From contig CM022673.1 of NCBI GenBank assembly GCA_012295275.1, forward strand, positions 2,350,605-2,414,604: 64,000 nucleotides of DNA, written 5' to 3'. The first letter of the stretch is position 1. Each line of letters opens with the position of its first letter. This document shows positions 50,914 to 64,000 of the stretch, one piece after another. Made by a program: the position numbers and the translations under genes. Source of the DNA: Chrysomallon squamiferum. Lineage: Eukaryota > Mollusca > Gastropoda > Neomphalida > Peltospiridae. The notes under the pieces were generated by a model. That model searched no databases, was not told the origin of the DNA, and was given only the letters and a program-made list of their open reading frames with translations.

Positions 50914-51537
50914 CTAATATATGAAAGGTAATGTGTTAAATTATGAATATTTTAACAAATCTATGTGGTTTCATACATTATCTTCATCCAATATTTTAGG
51001 TCACAATAATATAATTTTATAACAATTATAAAACATTTAAAAAAAGATATTTATTAAATACAGAAATAGGAATCATACTATTTTCTGACTAAATGAAAAC
51101 TACACCTAGGGCTTGTCTTAATAATAATAGAGGGGTGGGAAATAATTTGTCCTTATTATAAACAGACACATATAATGATATATGACATCATTTATATCAC
51201 AGTTGCCAGTTAATCCACCCAGTGTCATAATTATCAGTATTTAATGAAGTATTAACAATATAATTATTAGATATCACACAATAACCTACTATTGTACTAA
51301 TTAAGAAGATAAACTCATACTCTAATCGTAGTCAGTCACCTTAGAGAATAAAAAAATAATAATAATAAATATAGATATAAACCTATCTAGAAAAGGGAAA
51401 GAATAGAAAAGCAATTCACTAAACCAAAGTTATCTCTGATTATTATTAGAGCTTCGCATGACACTATTATTATTTGTTATGAAAATCTAAACAATTTACA
51501 CTTTCTATCACGTTCTGACATTAATGGCCGCTGCCAT
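45686..51537 (-). CDS. MTRF1L: Mitochondrial peptide chain release factor 1-like
   Basis: Class I release factor that reads UAA/UAG stop codons on mitochondrial ribosomes and triggers peptidyl-tRNA hydrolysis. Coding exons on the minus strand: 51537-51512 (inferred 26-nt start exon), 50739-49925, 49155-49067, 48745-48562, 48154-47991, 47340-47223, 46737-46662, 45971-45686. They total 1,758 nt, 585 aa plus stop, with all phases closing. Motifs: [17 protein letters not shown], codon-recognition PKT in [15 protein letters not shown] (about residues 403-405), and the catalytic GGQ in [15 protein letters not shown] (about 447-449). PKT, rather than the altered loop of MTRF1, identifies MTRF1L. The N-terminus before the conserved domain is about 200 residues, far longer than in human MTRF1L (380 aa in total). 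It is rich in Lys/His/Ser/Asn with a basic, targeting-like start. If the micro-exon is wrong, the first ATG is at 50,720 (570 aa). Confidence 0.92.
46041..46079. repeat. (TA)n microsatellite in MTRF1L intron
   Basis: About 19 TA units between the last two MTRF1L exons. Confidence 0.95.
47009..47045. repeat. (AAAT)n microsatellite in MTRF1L intron
   Basis: About nine AAAT units. Confidence 0.9.
47880..47945 (-). repeat. Possible tRNA-derived SINE fragment
   Basis: The minus strand contains GGCTCAATGGATCACAGG followed by GGTTCAATCCTCC. The latter matches the tRNA B box (GGTTCRANYCC) at 10 of 11 positions, and the former resembles an A box. The boxes are too close for a functional tRNA gene. 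It lies in an MTRF1L intron. Confidence 0.3.
50869..50912. repeat. (CA)n microsatellite
   Basis: About 22 CA units in the first intron of MTRF1L. Confidence 0.95.
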
Positions 51538-51775
51538 TATGTTTTCATCTTTAATTGTAATTCTTCCCTTAAAATGACTAAATATTTGTACAGTATTCAA
51601 AACCTTAAAAACCTTTTATTTAAATAAACACAGAACTTTACGAGTACATCCAGCTTTACCAAGCTGAATGACAAAATATAATATTATTTATTTAACATAT
51701 ATTCATCAATCTGTTGACGATAAAACTTTAATGGTGCTTTTGTAAACAGCAAAATGTATAAGCAAAGAAGAAGAT
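51538..51775. promoter_or_regulatory. Bidirectional promoter between MTRF1L and CPSF3
   Basis: Only 238 bp separate the inferred MTRF1L start codon (minus) from the CPSF3 start codon (plus). Both start codons sit in ATGGC(A/G)GCG contexts resembling YY1 sites: ATGGCAGCGGCC on the minus strand at 51,537 and ATATGGCGGCG on the plus strand at 51,774. No TATA box is apparent. Confidence 0.55.
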
Positions 51776-61709
<9,934 letters not shown>

Positions 61710-62363
61710 CGATATATACAATCAGAAGAACATTTCACTCACGGATATGTTAAATCAAACCTTTATAAAAAGAGAATTCTGTCCTGAATTTGTCTGTTTA
61801 TTTGTCATTTTTGGTTAGCATTAAATTATTGTTTTAAAGACATAGGATTTTTTTAAATTTTATTTCAAGATAATGAAAAAGGAGATTAAAAAAAAAAAAA
61901 AAAAAAAAATTGGTATTTTGAAATTTTGGTAATAACTTTAATATTTAAATCCAGAATCTTGGAACATAAAAACTGTGATGGAGAAAAAGAATCCATTTGG
62001 TGCCCAAAAGTTTCTGCTTTTATTCAGTGTAAAGTCTTGTATATTAGATTTCTTCAAGTTATTTTAATATGACTGAACAGCTGTGTGTTGTATGTTATTT
62101 TTTTATTAATTTGATTAGTTGGTTGTTTGTCAGATTTGATACAGGCTCTAAAGTTTAATAATTTTGTGAATATTTATATTTTGCAACAGTTGTTATTGAA
62201 GGATGAATATTCTTAACAAAAAACATGTGCTGTGAACTCTGTTAATTGATTATACATCAAAACTGGCACTTCATAAATAATTAAAAACAGCCATGTGAAA
62301 AAAAGGCTATATATACATATTAATTCATTTTGCATTTTGTACATAGGAAAATGTCATTAATTC

Positions 62364-62369
62364 AATAAA
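62364..62369 (+). other. Polyadenylation signal of CPSF3
   Basis: AATAAA with a GGTAGTGG-TTTTTTTTG GT/T-rich element about 25-40 nt downstream. Earlier weaker candidates exist near 61,145. Confidence 0.5.
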
Positions 62370-62704
62370 ATATATGTGAAACGTGATGACATGGTAGTGG
62401 TTTTTTTTGTTTTTTTATTTATGCTAATATTTAATTAATTACATAAAGATGTTTATATTCTTCTTTTTTTAATAATAAGATCCAAAATAGCAATTATTTA
62501 AAGAAATAATTTTAAAAAGCATAATTCTGCAGTAAATTTTAGAAAATAAAAAAAAGTAAATACATGATTAAAGAATTGTTATAAAACAAAGTGTTGACAA
62601 GGATCCGTCTAAGATGCATATTTAAGGAAATTTCCTCTTCCTGTTACTGTGTATTTTCTACATTGACTTCACTTGAATTAATTTATTCATTTTTCATTCT
62701 TTTC

Positions 62705-62707
<3 letters not shown>

Positions 62708-62741
<34 letters not shown>
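62708..62741. repeat. (TTA)n microsatellite
   Basis: About 11 TTA units. Confidence 0.95.
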
Positions 62742-62742
<1 letters not shown>

Positions 62743-63767
62743 TTTTTCATCAAAATAACTTTTTTTTATTATTGACGTGAATTGTTATCAATTTCTTTTT
62801 TATAATTCTGCCTTATTAACGAAAGACGTTCGATCATTTTACACCTATTAATATATTGAGAAGTTATATAAATTCATTAGTTTAAAATTAATTAAAGACC
62901 AATTATTATTATTATTTTTATTTTTTTATAAACTATTTTGGAAGGAAATAATATTCACATTGTTGTATTCGATGGTCGTTAAAAAAATTATCGCCGTATT
63001 ATTTTAATAACTGATTTTTTTTAACTGCCCCAATTAAAAACTAACCCAATTTATTCTGGCCAACTCGTTCTCGTGACAACACTGGGTCATTGTAGTTACA
63101 CATTTTAAGTGGTAACTAATCACTGTTTATACACTCTGGCTACTTCAGTCTCCCCTAAGCTTGAAGAACTCAACTGGAAATGTCGTTTTGAGGATTATCT
63201 GATCAATGTCGACAAAAAGAAAACGGTTTTGTGACAATTTCGGAAATAAAGTTAAGCCCTGCGTACCTTCGAATACAGTTTGATTCAAAATCGTTGCAAC
63301 GCTGCAATTCATTTAGTTTGTGTATATTCGGAACTAGATACTGCAGCGAATCGACAGATGAAAAAGGAGCCTTGTTAAGTAATCCGGGGACCATGGACAA
63401 ATTACAGAAAACGCAAGATTAAAGAAATTAGATTTTGGGACCCTTAAGGGAACACGTTTATGTAACCATGTGCTTATTCCTCATACATATGGCTGTGTTA
63501 CCAAAGTAGAACCAAGCTTAAAACAACAAGAAAAAAAAAATAAGAAAAAATAAATAAAACCATTAATGCTTCCAGATAAGTTTTTATTATTTCATGTAAT
63601 TCATAACTTTATTAGACAGCGTTATTGGGTAGCTGAACATCAGGAGTCGAGTATGTGCGGAGAAGTGAATCTTGCAGTATTTTTAACGATCTTCGTCAAC
63701 CACTGTTGGTATTTTGACTTTTCCTTAATTAATTTTGTTTGAATCAAGTAATTTCTTGTTCTGTGTC

Positions 63768-64000
63768 TCATTGCTCCAGTCCTGCAACTAAACTTCTTGG
63801 CATCTGGATACATTTATCGACAGAAATTCTTGCTTCCGCTTCCTTACTTTCCTCTACATTTGCCTCATCGTCAAACTTTATTTAATTTTATTTTTTTAAT
63901 ATTATTATTATTTTTTTTTATTATTACTATTATTATTTTTCATTTTTTTTTTTTTTTTTTTTTTTTTCACCTTGCTGAACCGTCTCCACGATTTCGATAT
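63768..64000 (-). CDS. Possible 3' end of an unknown gene, cut by the window edge
   Basis: The minus strand shows a 30-nt open segment at the window edge (ISKSWRRFSK) ending at a good donor (AAG|GTGAAA, 63,971). A candidate last exon, 63875-63768, reads FDDEANVEESKEAEARIS, then VDKCIQMPRSLVAGLEQ and stop; phase 0 joins both. Composition is much less A+T-rich than the flanks. Against it: the 95-bp intron would be A-rich on this strand and lacks a polypyrimidine tract before its AG. No domain recognised. Confidence 0.25.

Larger units (their letters stand above)
61710..63767. other. CPSF3 3' UTR and downstream intergenic region
   Basis: Contains the CPSF3 3' UTR with a likely AATAAA at 62,364-62,369, followed by a GT-rich stretch, and a TTA microsatellite at about 62,708-62,741. 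A block at about 63,000-63,450 has clearly more CpG and balanced composition than its surroundings. It has 63-65-codon open frames on both strands without a good start or recognised domain, and could be a promoter or an exon of a neighbouring gene. Confidence 0.5.

Overview
The window is metazoan nuclear DNA: very A+T-rich (roughly three quarters by eye), full of microsatellites, with genes split into short exons by GT-AG introns. Seven genes can be assembled exon by exon, with every splice phase closing in frame. The gene content (SEFIR-domain IL-17 adaptors joined to a MyD88-like death domain, a perilipin, SIRT6, MTRF1L, CPSF3) suggests an invertebrate, most likely a mollusc or another lophotrochozoan. 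The species cannot be named from this sequence alone. I recognised no intact transposon, CRISPR array, rRNA gene or functional tRNA gene.

Region 1 (about 2-29 kb, all minus strand) is a tandem cluster of three death domain-linker-SEFIR adaptors of the CIKS/Act1 (TRAF3IP2) type, here called A (2,199-7,659), B (15,218-20,035) and C (25,049-29,158). A and C are old paralogues with the same intron-phase pattern (0,1,1,0). B is a chimera. A tandem duplication of the segment 4,087-16,323 has one end inside the linker exon of A and the other inside the intron before the SEFIR exons of C. The copy junction at about 16,322 therefore places A-type promoter sequence, death domain and most of the linker in front of C-type SEFIR exons. 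A GTATGT donor at the junction gives an open, in-frame 549-codon gene. This is the most unusual thing in the window.

Region 2 (31.9-44.3 kb) holds SIRT6 (minus strand, 462 aa, all catalytic and zinc residues present) head to head with a perilipin gene (plus strand). The perilipin gene has a TATA-box promoter, a non-coding first exon, two perfect HNF4-type core motifs upstream, and two alternative last coding exons.

Region 3 (45.7-61.7 kb) holds MTRF1L, the mitochondrial peptide chain release factor (minus strand), and CPSF3/CPSF73, the 3'-end-processing endonuclease (plus strand). They are divergent from a promoter only about 240 bp long between start codons. Beyond CPSF3 (61.7-64 kb) lies non-coding sequence, a more CpG-rich block at 63.0-63.4 kb, and a weakly supported end of a minus-strand gene running off the window.

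Functionally, the A/B/C cluster would act in cytosolic IL-17 or Toll-type innate signalling. The other four genes are housekeeping or lipid-storage genes with no evident link to the cluster beyond position.
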